Source of the DNA: PALSA-350 sp963794165
Lineage (GTDB): Bacteria > Acidobacteriota > Terriglobia > Terriglobales > Acidobacteriaceae
Assembly: GCA_963794165.1 (NCBI GenBank)
Contig: CAWCCT010000011.1
Span: 744,001 to 808,000 of the forward strand
Direction: 5' to 3'
DNA length: 64,000 nucleotides
The notes below the pieces were generated by a model. That model saw only the letters and a list, made by a program, of their open reading frames with translations, was not told the DNA's origin and made no database searches. Below, piece by piece: positions 23,776 through 32,550 of this stretch (the stretch's first letter is position 1; each line of letters starts with the position of its first letter). The position numbers and the translations under genes were made by a program.

Positions 23776-25638
23776 GTGTCGCTTTTCAATCTCCTTCTTG
23801 GTAAACCGCTCGCCACGTCCGAAGAGCGTGCCGAGCATATAGGGCCGATCGCCGGCATACCGGTTTTTGGTCTTGATGCGCTTAGCTCCGCCGCCTATGG
23901 TCCAGAAGCTGCGCTCACCCTGCTTATTCCGCTGGGGCTGGCCGGCGTCGCGTACATTGTCCCTATCAGCTTCGCAATTATCGCCTTACTTGCCATTGTT
24001 TATTTTTCCTATTGCCAAACGATTGACGCCTATCCTCATGGCGGAGGTAGCTTTACCGTCGCTACAGAAAACCTGGGAGAAAGCGCCGGTCTTCTCGCAG
24101 CCGCCGCACTGATGATCGACTACATTCTGAACGCTGCTGTTGGTATCTCGGCCGGCGTTGGTGCGTTGATCTCTGCCTTCCCTAAACTTCAACCACATAC
24201 CCTCGGGCTCTGCCTGCTAATTCTCGCCATACTCACGCTCATCAACATGCGCGGCACCAAGGACGCCGGCGCAACCTTCCTCATTCCTACTTACCTGTTC
24301 ATCGGCTCACTGCTATTCGTCATTGTCGCCGGAGCCATTCGCGCGATTCTCGCTCATGGCCATCCGACGCCGGTCGTCAGTCCACCAGCGCTACCCGCGG
24401 CTGCGTCGATGCTATCGCTGTGGCTGGTGCTAAAGGTCTTCGCCAGTGGCTGCACCGCCATGACCGGCGTGGAAGCTGTTTCCAATGGCGTCAATGCCTT
24501 CCGGGAGCCGGTTCAGCGCAACGCCAAGCGCACTCTCACGACCATCATCTTGCTGCTTATGCTTTTCCTGAGCGGCATTGCGATTCTCTGCCGCGCCTAC
24601 AAAATCGGTGCTACTGATCCTACCGGCGCCGGCTACCAGAGCATTCTCTCGCAGCTTATCTCTGCCGTCATGGGCCGCGGCTGGTTTTACTACATCGCGA
24701 TCGCCTCCATACTCTCAGTGCTCGCGCTCTCAGCCAATACCTCGTTCGCGGATTTTCCCCGTCTCACGCGGGCGATCGCCGAGCGGGACTACCTGCCCCA
24801 TGTGTTTAAGATTCGCGGCCGCAGGCTTCTCTACTCCCATGGCATCTATGCACTCGTCGGCTTCACCGCCCTGTTATTGGGAGTTTTCGGCGGGGTCACC
24901 GATCGCCTCATCCCACTCTTTGCCATCGGCGCTTTCCTTGCCTTCACGCTTTCCCAGGCTGGCATGGTGATCCACTGGAAACGCTCTGACTCCCCTGGGC
25001 GCCTCCACCGCATGCTCATCAACGGCGTTGGCGCATTCGCCACCGGAGTTACCCTTCTCGTCGTACTGCTGGCCAAGTTCCGCGACGGCGCCTGGGTCAC
25101 CGTCATTCTGGTCCCTTTGCTCATCCTTGTTATGTCAGCGGTCAAACGCCACTACGGTGGCGTCGCCCGCACAATCTCGGTGGCCACTCCCATCAACCTC
25201 ACTAACCTGGCTGAGCCGCTCGTCATCGTCCCACTCGACCGTTGGACACGCATCACGGAGAAGGGACTGAGGTTTGCACTGAAGATCAGCAGCCACATTG
25301 AAGCGGTCCATGTCGACGCCGAAGACTGCGCGGCGGATGTCTGCACCATGTTCCAACATAATGTAGTGGACCCCGTCCGTGCTGCGGGTCTTATTCCGCC
25401 GGAGCTTATTCTGCTGCGTTCTCCCTACCGCTTCGTCCTTGTGCCGCTGGTCGATCACATTCTGGAAGTCGAACACGCGCACCCAGACCGGCAGATCGCT
25501 GTACTCGTCCCCGAGCTCGTGGTTCGTCATTGGTGGCAGGCGCCGCTGCACAACCAGCGGGCTCAGCTTCTCAAGGTACTGCTCCTACTCCGCGGCAACC
25601 AGCGCATCATCGTCATCAACATTCCCTGGTATCTTTAG
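23776..25638 (+). CDS. APC-superfamily permease
   Basis: About 620 residues with around a dozen transmembrane helices in the first 450 positions. The N-terminal signature GLDALSSAAYGPEAALTLL and the helix-2 loop SYCQTIDAYPHGGGSFTVA fit the amino acid-polyamine-organocation family. The C-terminal 150 residues are hydrophilic and resemble the soluble tail seen in KUP-like and other APC members (VIVPLDRWTRITEKGLRFAL). GTG 23776 is chosen because GGAG lies 4 nt upstream; the frame extends to GTG 23758 without a ribosome site. Amino acid or potassium uptake is possible; the substrate cannot be fixed. Confidence 0.85.
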   Translation: MSLFNLLLGKPLATSEERAEHIGPIAGIPVFGLDALSSAAYGPEAALTLLIPLGLAGVAYIVPISFAIIALLAIVYFSYCQTIDAYPHGGGSFTVATENLGESAGLLAAAALMIDYILNAAVGISAGVGALISAFPKLQPHTLGLCLLILAILTLINMRGTKDAGATFLIPTYLFIGSLLFVIVAGAIRAILAHGHPTPVVSPPALPAAASMLSLWLVLKVFASGCTAMTGVEAVSNGVNAFREPVQRNAKRTLTTIILLLMLFLSGIAILCRAYKIGATDPTGAGYQSILSQLISAVMGRGWFYYIAIASILSVLALSANTSFADFPRLTRAIAERDYLPHVFKIRGRRLLYSHGIYALVGFTALLLGVFGGVTDRLIPLFAIGAFLAFTLSQAGMVIHWKRSDSPGRLHRMLINGVGAFATGVTLLVVLLAKFRDGAWVTVILVPLLILVMSAVKRHYGGVARTISVATPINLTNLAEPLVIVPLDRWTRITEKGLRFALKISSHIEAVHVDAEDCAADVCTMFQHNVVDPVRAAGLIPPELILLRSPYRFVLVPLVDHILEVEHAHPDRQIAVLVPELVVRHWWQAPLHNQRAQLLKVLLLLRGNQRIIVINIPWYL

Positions 25639-25668
25639 TCGCAGGACCGGGTCAGAGCCAAATGTCTG

Positions 25669-26541
25669 CTAGTTAGTCGTGGGGGCTGGTGGCGGCGTCG
25701 CATTGGGGTTGGGGATATATTTCACCTCGTTTAGTCCCAGTCGGCGAAATAGGGTGGGCCAATAGTTCTCGAACATGTTCACCCCAACCCTCCAGGCCAG
25801 GTCCGATCCGATACGCTCGCAGTTCCGGGCCGCGGTTTGTTCAGAGCCGGGCAGGTAGACGTTGGCCAGCCCCTCCGCCATAACGGTTCCTACGATCCCC
25901 GAGGTATTGAAGGTGTCTATCCCCGAATCCGTTCTGGTAATAAAAACGCGTTTTACAGAGTACTTGACGCTTCCCCATATCGTGGGCCTGTTTTGCGGGA
26001 AGAAACGTGGGTCCTGGTGCAGCGTGGAGGCAAGAAGAAAGGAGCTGAAAAAGCTGATCGATGAACCCCGTGCAAGCTTCATACCATAGCGGCCGCCATA
26101 TGCGCCCCAACCCTCCCCGTAACCCTTGGGAGCGTCCCGCGCCTGGTCAAACGCGGCGGCGATACCCGCCACCAGGAGGTAAGGAGGAGAAACGCTCTGG
26201 TTCAGGAAGAGTTTGAATTTGCTGGCCGGGGTGAGCGGGCGGTCGCTGACCGCGATGGCGGGAAAGACGAAGGACTTGTTTGTCATGTAGCCGATAAAGC
26301 GAGTGGTCGTGTCCGTGGTGGTATTCGTGTTGTCCTGGGGTTTGGGCGAATCCGGCAAGGAGGTCTTGTCGCTATCTCCGCCGGGAGGCTGCTGGGCCAA
26401 AGACATGGGGGGGCAGCAGAGGCATGCACCGACCATCAGGAGAGCCGAAAGGCGTTTCGCCAGAGAGAAATTTCTTAGCAGGAACGGAGCGGTTGCAGAA
26501 CGACAAGCCAGCAGTGTAGCCTCCCATGCCTCACAATCCAT
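25669..26541 (-). CDS. Exported protein of unknown function
   Basis: A 290-residue protein that I do not recognise by function. It has an N-terminal extension before a hydrophobic signal (KRLSALLMVGACLCCPPMSLAQ), then a Pro/Thr-rich stretch with TNTTTDTTT. The rest has small hydrophobic patches with conserved-looking GYGEGWGAYGGRYGMK, STLHQDPRFFP and ENYWPTLFRRLGL. Glycine-rich segments and small residues suggest several membrane-associated helices or a small barrel. ATG 26541 has AGGAG 5 nt upstream, which supports the long N-terminus. The gene diverges from the permease gene at 26734. Confidence 0.6.
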   Translation of the reverse strand: MDCEAWEATLLACRSATAPFLLRNFSLAKRLSALLMVGACLCCPPMSLAQQPPGGDSDKTSLPDSPKPQDNTNTTTDTTTRFIGYMTNKSFVFPAIAVSDRPLTPASKFKLFLNQSVSPPYLLVAGIAAAFDQARDAPKGYGEGWGAYGGRYGMKLARGSSISFFSSFLLASTLHQDPRFFPQNRPTIWGSVKYSVKRVFITRTDSGIDTFNTSGIVGTVMAEGLANVYLPGSEQTAARNCERIGSDLAWRVGVNMFENYWPTLFRRLGLNEVKYIPNPNATPPPAPTTN

Positions 26542-26733
26542 TATCGCTCCTGCGCTCAGGCCGGACGACCATGACGCTGGTGTCGGGGAAATTATTTTGG
26601 AAGCTGGAGCCTGCCGGGACCTGACTGGTTACCTTCTGCGCTGCATCCTGCTCCATTTTCGTACTCTCCGTATAGAAGCAACGCCACTGCTCAGTTGCAG
26701 ATGTATGATCCAAGTCGAAATGGGTCCGACTAG

Positions 26734-29163
26734 ATGACCGACCTGCTGAGAGAAGCGAAGCAAGTGATCCGCGGACTCCTCCGCAGCCCTGGATTCGCGG
26801 TCGTTGCTGTGCTGACGATGGCGGTGGGCATCGGGGCCAACACTGCAATGTTCAGTGTGATCGAGAACGTTGTTCTGCGCCCCCTGCCTTATCGCGACCC
26901 GGCCGGCCTCGTCATGCTGTGGTCCTCAGTGCCCAAAAAAGACATTCAAAAGAACTGGACTTCTTATCCCGATATTCAGGACTGGAGACGCGAGTCCCGC
27001 AGTTTCACGCAAATCGCAGCGATGCTTCGAATTGATACCGCTAACCTTACCGGCAGTGAGCAAGTGGAACGCATCAAGGTGGCGCGAGTTTCCTCCGAGT
27101 TTTTCTCCGTCCTTGGCGTCGCTCCTCAGCTGGGCCGGAGCTGGAGCGAAAAGGAAGAGGAACAGCGCACGCCGGTCGCCGTCCTCAGCCACGCATTCTG
27201 GCAAACGCATTTCGGAGGCGCTCCCGATGTGATTGGCAAACCACTCGAAATCGACCACAAACGCGCCATCGTTGTCGGAGTGATGCCCGCTCAATTCGAT
27301 TTCCCGGCAGCGGACACCAGAGTGTGGATTCCAGTAACCTTCATTTCGCAGTGGCCGGCGTTTCTGACCGCCCGGCAAGCTGACGCCTTTAACGCAGTGG
27401 CTCGTCTGAGAGCTGGAGTCACACCGCAGCAAGCGCAGCAGGAAATGGCTGACCTCACTGCCCGCCTGAATAAACAGTACCCCCAGTTTGAGGCCGGCAA
27501 ATCAATCAATGTTGTGCCTTTGACCGCGGAACTTGTTGGACCGGGCATACGCGCGTCACTCTGGCTGCTGTTTGGCGCTGTCCTTTTTGTTCTGTTGATT
27601 GCGTGCACGAATGTCGCGAGCCTGGTGCTGGCGCGCCAAAGCTCAAGGGAAAAAGAGAATGCCGTCCGTGTGGCTTTAGGCGCCAGCCGCACGCGTATTA
27701 TCCGGTTGCAATTGATCGAGAGCCTGGCCCTCTCCCTTTTCGCCGCTTTGCCTGGTGTGGGTCTTGCCGCTGCAGCTATCCCGCTCGTGCGCAAATTCGG
27801 ACCGGCAGGCATCCGAGGCATCGCGAGCGTTCATCTGGATCCAGGGGTTGTTGCGTTCTGTGCGCTTCTGTCCCTGCTCACAGGCATGCTCTTCGGGTTG
27901 GGACCGGCATGGTTCAACTCCCGCCGTGATCCTCACGGCGGATTAAGGGCCGGCGGCCGTACGATGACCAGCAATGTTGCCCGGCGTCGCCTCGGCAGTG
28001 CGCTGATGGCGCTTCAATTGGCTCTCGCCATGGTGCTGATCACGGGCGCAGGGTTGATGCTGCGCAGCTTCCTGCAGGTGCAGGACGTCGACCTCGGCTA
28101 TCAAGCGCAACAGTTGCTATTTCTCCACCTCGATGCCCCGGCGGGTAGGGACGGCGAAAGCGCACAGTTGTATGACGACGCTTTGGCGCGTATCCGCGCA
28201 ATACCGGGCGTTCAGGGTGCGGGCGCTATCGATGCTCTGTTCAGCGATTATGTTCCTGATGAAATCATCGACGTAGAAGGCCATGCCCACCTCACGACCG
28301 GAAACGACGCGGATGCCAGCAGCTCGCACGTCGTTAGTGATGGGTTCTTCGAAACCGCGGTTGTGCCGCTGCTGCGCGGCCGGCTCTTTGCTTCCACAGA
28401 CAGCCCCCATTCCCAGCCGGTCGCTATTATCAACCAGTCAATGGCCAAACGATTTTGGCCGGGAGAAAACCCCATTGGCGGGCGGTTCCGGTACGGAGTT
28501 CCGGGTGAAACGCCTTCCACGTGGCGAACCGTGGTTGGCATGGTGGGTGACACGCTTCCTGACGGTCCGGAGAGCCGCTCCTATCCGCAATTCTTTTTGC
28601 CGCAGAGTCAAATTCCGTGGACTAGCTCAATGGATATCGTGATTCGCGTCGCCCACAACCAAATTCCGCTAGCAGGCAGCATCCGAGCGGCGGTTCTCTC
28701 GGTGAGCGCGGAAGTCCCACGGTTCGAAGTGACAACAGTGGAATCGCAGCTGGACGCGTTGGGTAACCGCCGCCGCTTCCAGACTTGGCTGCTAAGCTCG
28801 TTTTCCGCGATTGCGCTGATCCTCGCCGCGATTGGTATCTACGGACTGATCTCGTTTTCAGTAACGGAACGCACACCCGAGATTGGTATCCGTATGGCTC
28901 TCGGGGCTCGTCCTCTGAACATCATGACCATGATTCTGGGCCAGCTTTTCATCTTAGCTGGAGCCGGCCTGCTGCTCGGAGTCGCCGCCGCCCTGGCTCT
29001 TTCGCATGCTGCCTCTTACTTACTTTTCGGAGTTGCACCGACAGACAGCCTGACGCTGACACTGGCGACACTGCTGTTGCTCACGGTCGCTTTGGCAGCG
29101 GGATACTTCCCCGCCAGACGCGCCACAAGAGTGGATCCAGCCATCACCCTCTCCTCCGAATAG
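26734..29163 (+). CDS. ADOP-type ABC transporter permease (MacB_PCD/FtsX domains)
   Basis: An 809-residue membrane protein: helix 1 at about 20-42, MacB-like periplasmic core domain, FtsX-like helices at about 270-430, then a second periplasmic domain and three C-terminal helices (about 690-790). The opening LLRSPGFAVVAVLTMAVGIGANTAMFSV is the classic N-terminus of the acidobacterial duplicated orphan permease family. These permeases usually lack a linked ATPase, and none is adjacent here. No strong Shine-Dalgarno precedes the ATG. A role in macrolide-like export or mechanotransmission is only inferred from family. Confidence 0.92.
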   Translation: MTDLLREAKQVIRGLLRSPGFAVVAVLTMAVGIGANTAMFSVIENVVLRPLPYRDPAGLVMLWSSVPKKDIQKNWTSYPDIQDWRRESRSFTQIAAMLRIDTANLTGSEQVERIKVARVSSEFFSVLGVAPQLGRSWSEKEEEQRTPVAVLSHAFWQTHFGGAPDVIGKPLEIDHKRAIVVGVMPAQFDFPAADTRVWIPVTFISQWPAFLTARQADAFNAVARLRAGVTPQQAQQEMADLTARLNKQYPQFEAGKSINVVPLTAELVGPGIRASLWLLFGAVLFVLLIACTNVASLVLARQSSREKENAVRVALGASRTRIIRLQLIESLALSLFAALPGVGLAAAAIPLVRKFGPAGIRGIASVHLDPGVVAFCALLSLLTGMLFGLGPAWFNSRRDPHGGLRAGGRTMTSNVARRRLGSALMALQLALAMVLITGAGLMLRSFLQVQDVDLGYQAQQLLFLHLDAPAGRDGESAQLYDDALARIRAIPGVQGAGAIDALFSDYVPDEIIDVEGHAHLTTGNDADASSSHVVSDGFFETAVVPLLRGRLFASTDSPHSQPVAIINQSMAKRFWPGENPIGGRFRYGVPGETPSTWRTVVGMVGDTLPDGPESRSYPQFFLPQSQIPWTSSMDIVIRVAHNQIPLAGSIRAAVLSVSAEVPRFEVTTVESQLDALGNRRRFQTWLLSSFSAIALILAAIGIYGLISFSVTERTPEIGIRMALGARPLNIMTMILGQLFILAGAGLLLGVAAALALSHAASYLLFGVAPTDSLTLTLATLLLLTVALAAGYFPARRATRVDPAITLSSE

Positions 29164-29365
29164 AGAGCCCTAATTGTCCTGTGCTTCCAGTTGACCGCTT
29201 TTAGTGAGCCGTTTCGCTTGCAACACTTTTGCTAAGCTTGATGTGCCGGTCAACACCAGTTTGGGCCAAGTTAGCTCTTCAGAATGGGAGAAAACAATCC
29301 AAATGGATCTCTGCAAAAGAAACCGCTTGTGCCCAGATCACCCTTACGACGCGCAGTCGCCCCAA

Positions 29366-30031
29366 ATGTCACTGCGGCTGGCAAAGCGTGTCCTTAGTTC
29401 TCTTTTAGTCTTCGCCGCTGTGGTGGCATGCGGTTGCGTACTCACCGCACAGGAGAAGACGAAAGTGCCAGGCGATGATTGGATTCAGCTCTTCAACGGC
29501 ACCAACCTGGACGGGTGGATCAAGATTGGGAACGAAAGCTGGACTGTCGAGGACGGCCTGCTTCACGGCAAGGGACTGACGAAGGACTACGGATACCTGG
29601 AAACGGTCAAAGACTATAAAGACTTCCAGCTTTCCCTTCGCTTCAAATGCGTGGGCGATGGGAACAGCGGTGTGTTCTTTCATACTGGATTCAAGCCGGG
29701 ATCAGTCGATACCACGCAGGGGATGCAATTCGAGATCGATTGCACGATGATGCACCACACAGCCGGGGTCTATGGCGAGGATGGCAGAGGCTGGGTGGTT
29801 TGGCCGGCGCCAGAGAACGAAGGCGTGGTGCGGATGGGTGAATGGAACGATTATCTGGTGGAGGTAGTCGGCAACCGCTATCGTTCCCGCCTGAATGGAG
29901 TACAGATGGTGGACTTCACCGATCCCAAACCAAGCTCGTTCGATGGCAAGATCGCCTTGCAGCTCCATGCTGGCGGCCAGGGCAATATGCAGTTCAAAGA
30001 TATCTGGATACGCGACCTCTCGGCCCGTTGA
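29366..30031 (+). CDS. DUF1080 exported hydrolase (3-keto-glycoside hydrolase family)
   Basis: From ATG 29366 the protein has about 221 residues. A signal peptide ends near LTAQ, and the rest is a single concanavalin-like beta-sandwich of the DUF1080 family: WIQLFNGTNLDGW, GNSGVFFHTGF and IALQLHAGGQGNMQFKDIWIRD are its standard motifs. Members of this family have been shown to hydrolyse 3-keto-disaccharides. Frames open from 29204 and 29303 (weak GGAG at 12 nt); I prefer 29366 because it gives a normal signal. It is followed after 250 bp by a PQQ quinohaemoprotein gene, which fits an oxidation-then-cleavage pathway. Confidence 0.85.
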   Translation: MSLRLAKRVLSSLLVFAAVVACGCVLTAQEKTKVPGDDWIQLFNGTNLDGWIKIGNESWTVEDGLLHGKGLTKDYGYLETVKDYKDFQLSLRFKCVGDGNSGVFFHTGFKPGSVDTTQGMQFEIDCTMMHHTAGVYGEDGRGWVVWPAPENEGVVRMGEWNDYLVEVVGNRYRSRLNGVQMVDFTDPKPSSFDGKIALQLHAGGQGNMQFKDIWIRDLSAR

Positions 30032-30145
30032 TGAGTTGCATGTCTAACAATCCGGAAAAACTCGCGGTAAACAGCCCTCAGGGGCTATTGGTTACTGCAA
30101 AACTAATGTCCCGGTCAGTCTGTTTCGAGCCAATTTCAAAGGGCG

Positions 30146-30210
30146 CTTTGTATCAGGGCACGACTTCAGTCGTGCCGAAAAGAGCCAGTAGGACGAGGGC
30201 TTTAGCCCCT
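30146..30210. repeat. REP-like palindromes in the leader of the PQQ-dehydrogenase gene
   Basis: GGCACGACTTCAGTCGTGCC (30157-30176) is a perfect hairpin and AGGGCTTTAGCCCCT (30196-30210) is a second near-palindrome. Both belong to the repeat family also seen at 20.2, 33.8 and 56.8 kb. They lie between the DUF1080 stop and the dehydrogenase start and might attenuate or stabilise transcripts. Confidence 0.7.
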
Positions 30211-30281
30211 GCGGCGCTATTTCCCTCTCAGTTCGGCCTCGGGCAGCGTTCGGCAGCTCAACCTGCCAGGAGGACATACCT

Positions 30282-32540
30282 TTGCAGCATTCAATAAAGC
30301 CTGATCATTCTTGCCCAAGATTTCGCTCTCGTCCGCTTTCTCAAGCCAAGTGGCTCGTGATTCTACTGAGCTGGATCGCGATGGGACTGCCTTCGCGTGC
30401 GTCGGACCTGGATGGCGCTACGAAAGTCCCCACAGCAGAGACCCACACAACATGGCGCGCCTACGGCGGCTCCGCGGACGGCGCGCAGTATTCCGCGCTG
30501 CGCCAGATCAATCGTTCCAATGTCAAAAAGCTGCAAGTGGCCTGGACCTATCGGACAGGAGATGACAGGAAGTACTCGTTCAACCCGCTGATCGTCGACG
30601 GAGTGATGTATGTGCTGGCGAAGAACAACTCGATCGTGGCGCTCGACGCCGCGACGGGAAAGGAAATTTGGACCCACGCTACGGATGGGAAGACGACGCT
30701 CATCACCAATCGAGGAATCGACTATTGGGAGAGCAAGGATCGATCCGACCGGCGTCTGCTTTTTTCGCTCAGCAACCAGCTCCAGGAGCTGGATGCTCGT
30801 ACAGGCCAGTCTATTTTGCAGTTCGGCACCAACGGCCGGGTAGACCTGCGCGCCGGACTGGGACGTGATCCTGAAAGCCTGACGCTGGTGCAGTCGTACA
30901 ATCCAGGGCGCGTTTTTGAAGACCTGCTCATTCTGGGTTCCGCCACGAATGAGGAATACAACTCTGGCCCCGGCGACATTCGCGCGTACGATGTCCGCAC
31001 CGGCCGTCTGGCGTGGAGCTTTCATACCGTTCCCCACCCCGGCGAGCCTGGTTATGAGACTTGGCCGAAAGATGCGTGGAAGTCGGTTGGAGGCGCGAAC
31101 GACTGGAGCAGCATGGCGTTGGATGTAAAGCGCGGCATTGTGTATGTGCCGACGGCGAGCCCTAAATACAATTTCTACGGCGCCAATCGACCAGGGGCGA
31201 ACCTGTACGGTGACTGCCTGCTGGCGCTCAATGCGCGCACCGGCAAACTGATCTGGTATTACCAGATGATTCACCATGACATATGGGATTACGACAACGA
31301 CACGACCCCCATGCTGGCCACGGTGGAACACAATGGCAAGAAGGTCGACGTAGTAGCGCAAGCCGGCAAGGTTGGTTTTCTTTGGGTCTTCAACCGTGTG
31401 ACGGGCGAGCCGCTTTGGCCGATTGAGGAACGGCCAGTTCTCAAGTCTGACATGCCGGGAGAGGAGACTTGGCCAACGCAGCCCTTCCCCACAAAGCCGC
31501 CTCCGTTTGCGCGGCAGACATTTACAGTCAAGGACCTTAGCCCATTTCTGGAGCCTGCGGAGCGCGAACAATTGAAGGCCGAGATAATGAGTGCCCACAA
31601 CGAAGGTCTGTTTACCCCGCCTGGTTTGGGCAACACGGTTGAGATGCCTGGAAATAATGGCGGCGCTAACTGGGGCGGAACGGCTATCGACCCCAGCAAT
31701 GGGAACCTATACGTTGTTTCCAAGGATCTTCCGGCTATGCTCAAGCTGGAGTTAGCGAGCAAGGTCTCTCAAGTTGGCTCGCCGGAAGAGCAAGGCCAGT
31801 CAATTTTTGCCGCAAACTGCAGCGTGTGCCATGGCGCCAATCGGGAAGGAAACCCACCGGCGATTCCTTCCCTGGTTGATGTTGGATCGCGGCTGTCTGA
31901 CGATCACATTAAGAGTGTGGTGCAGCATGGGCAGGGCCCAATGCCGGCTTTTTCGCAGTTATCCACTGCGGAGATCACATCCCTGTTGGCGTATCTCAAG
32001 CATCCGGAACTTGCGCCGGCGACCAGCCCAGATGTAAATGCAGCTGCAACTGGCCCAGTGGATCCGATAACTGCCCACTATCGGAGCAGCTTCGGCTTTA
32101 TGTTCGCCAGCAGCGGGCTACCCGTCATTACACCGCCCTGGACGTCTTTGACTGCTTATGACCTGAACACAGGAAGCATTCGTTGGAAGATCCCTCTGGG
32201 GGTCGTTCCCGAATTGGCCGCCAAGGGCTTTACCGACACTGGCTCACAGTTTCCCAAGGTGAGCCCCGTGGTGACCGCCGGAGGGGTGATCTTTACCGGT
32301 ACGCGCGACCGCAAGGTGCGCGCGATTGACTCCGGCACCGGCAAGGTGGTCTGGGAGGCAGAAGTGGATGCCGCGCTGGAAGGGATGCCCGCAGTGTACG
32401 AGGTGCAGGGGCGGGAGTACGTCGTCTTCTGTGCGGCGGCACAAGCCACGACTTACACCCACAATGTTCCGGGGCACCCGGCGTCTCAAGCTCCTATCCC
32501 AGGGGCTTATGTTGCGTTCGCGCTTCCAGATGGAAAATGA
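30282..32540 (+). CDS. PQQ-dependent quinohaemoprotein dehydrogenase
   Basis: A 752-residue exported enzyme. A hydrophobic signal (about 22-42) precedes a beta-propeller rich in PQQ-type W-motifs (AWTYRTGD, GKLIWYYQMIHHDIWDYD, GANWGGTAIDP). Between the propeller's parts lies a cytochrome c domain with CSVCH at about 513-517, and the C-terminal TAYDLNTGSIRWKIPLG closes the propeller. This is the glucose/alcohol/sugar dehydrogenase architecture, with electrons passed from PQQ to the internal haem. TTG is the start because AGGAGG lies 8-9 nt upstream and no ATG occurs in the leader. The neighbouring DUF1080 hydrolase and TIM barrel suggest a sugar substrate. Confidence 0.9.
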   Translation: MQHSIKPDHSCPRFRSRPLSQAKWLVILLSWIAMGLPSRASDLDGATKVPTAETHTTWRAYGGSADGAQYSALRQINRSNVKKLQVAWTYRTGDDRKYSFNPLIVDGVMYVLAKNNSIVALDAATGKEIWTHATDGKTTLITNRGIDYWESKDRSDRRLLFSLSNQLQELDARTGQSILQFGTNGRVDLRAGLGRDPESLTLVQSYNPGRVFEDLLILGSATNEEYNSGPGDIRAYDVRTGRLAWSFHTVPHPGEPGYETWPKDAWKSVGGANDWSSMALDVKRGIVYVPTASPKYNFYGANRPGANLYGDCLLALNARTGKLIWYYQMIHHDIWDYDNDTTPMLATVEHNGKKVDVVAQAGKVGFLWVFNRVTGEPLWPIEERPVLKSDMPGEETWPTQPFPTKPPPFARQTFTVKDLSPFLEPAEREQLKAEIMSAHNEGLFTPPGLGNTVEMPGNNGGANWGGTAIDPSNGNLYVVSKDLPAMLKLELASKVSQVGSPEEQGQSIFAANCSVCHGANREGNPPAIPSLVDVGSRLSDDHIKSVVQHGQGPMPAFSQLSTAEITSLLAYLKHPELAPATSPDVNAAATGPVDPITAHYRSSFGFMFASSGLPVITPPWTSLTAYDLNTGSIRWKIPLGVVPELAAKGFTDTGSQFPKVSPVVTAGGVIFTGTRDRKVRAIDSGTGKVVWEAEVDAALEGMPAVYEVQGREYVVFCAAAQATTYTHNVPGHPASQAPIPGAYVAFALPDGK

Positions 32541-32550
32541 GATGGTTCAT

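Noticed and set aside
30363..31598. A 411-residue minus-strand open frame inside the PQQ-dehydrogenase gene
   Set aside because: The plus-strand protein has clear PQQ and haem motifs. The antisense frame is a GC-rich shadow with no recognisable domain.
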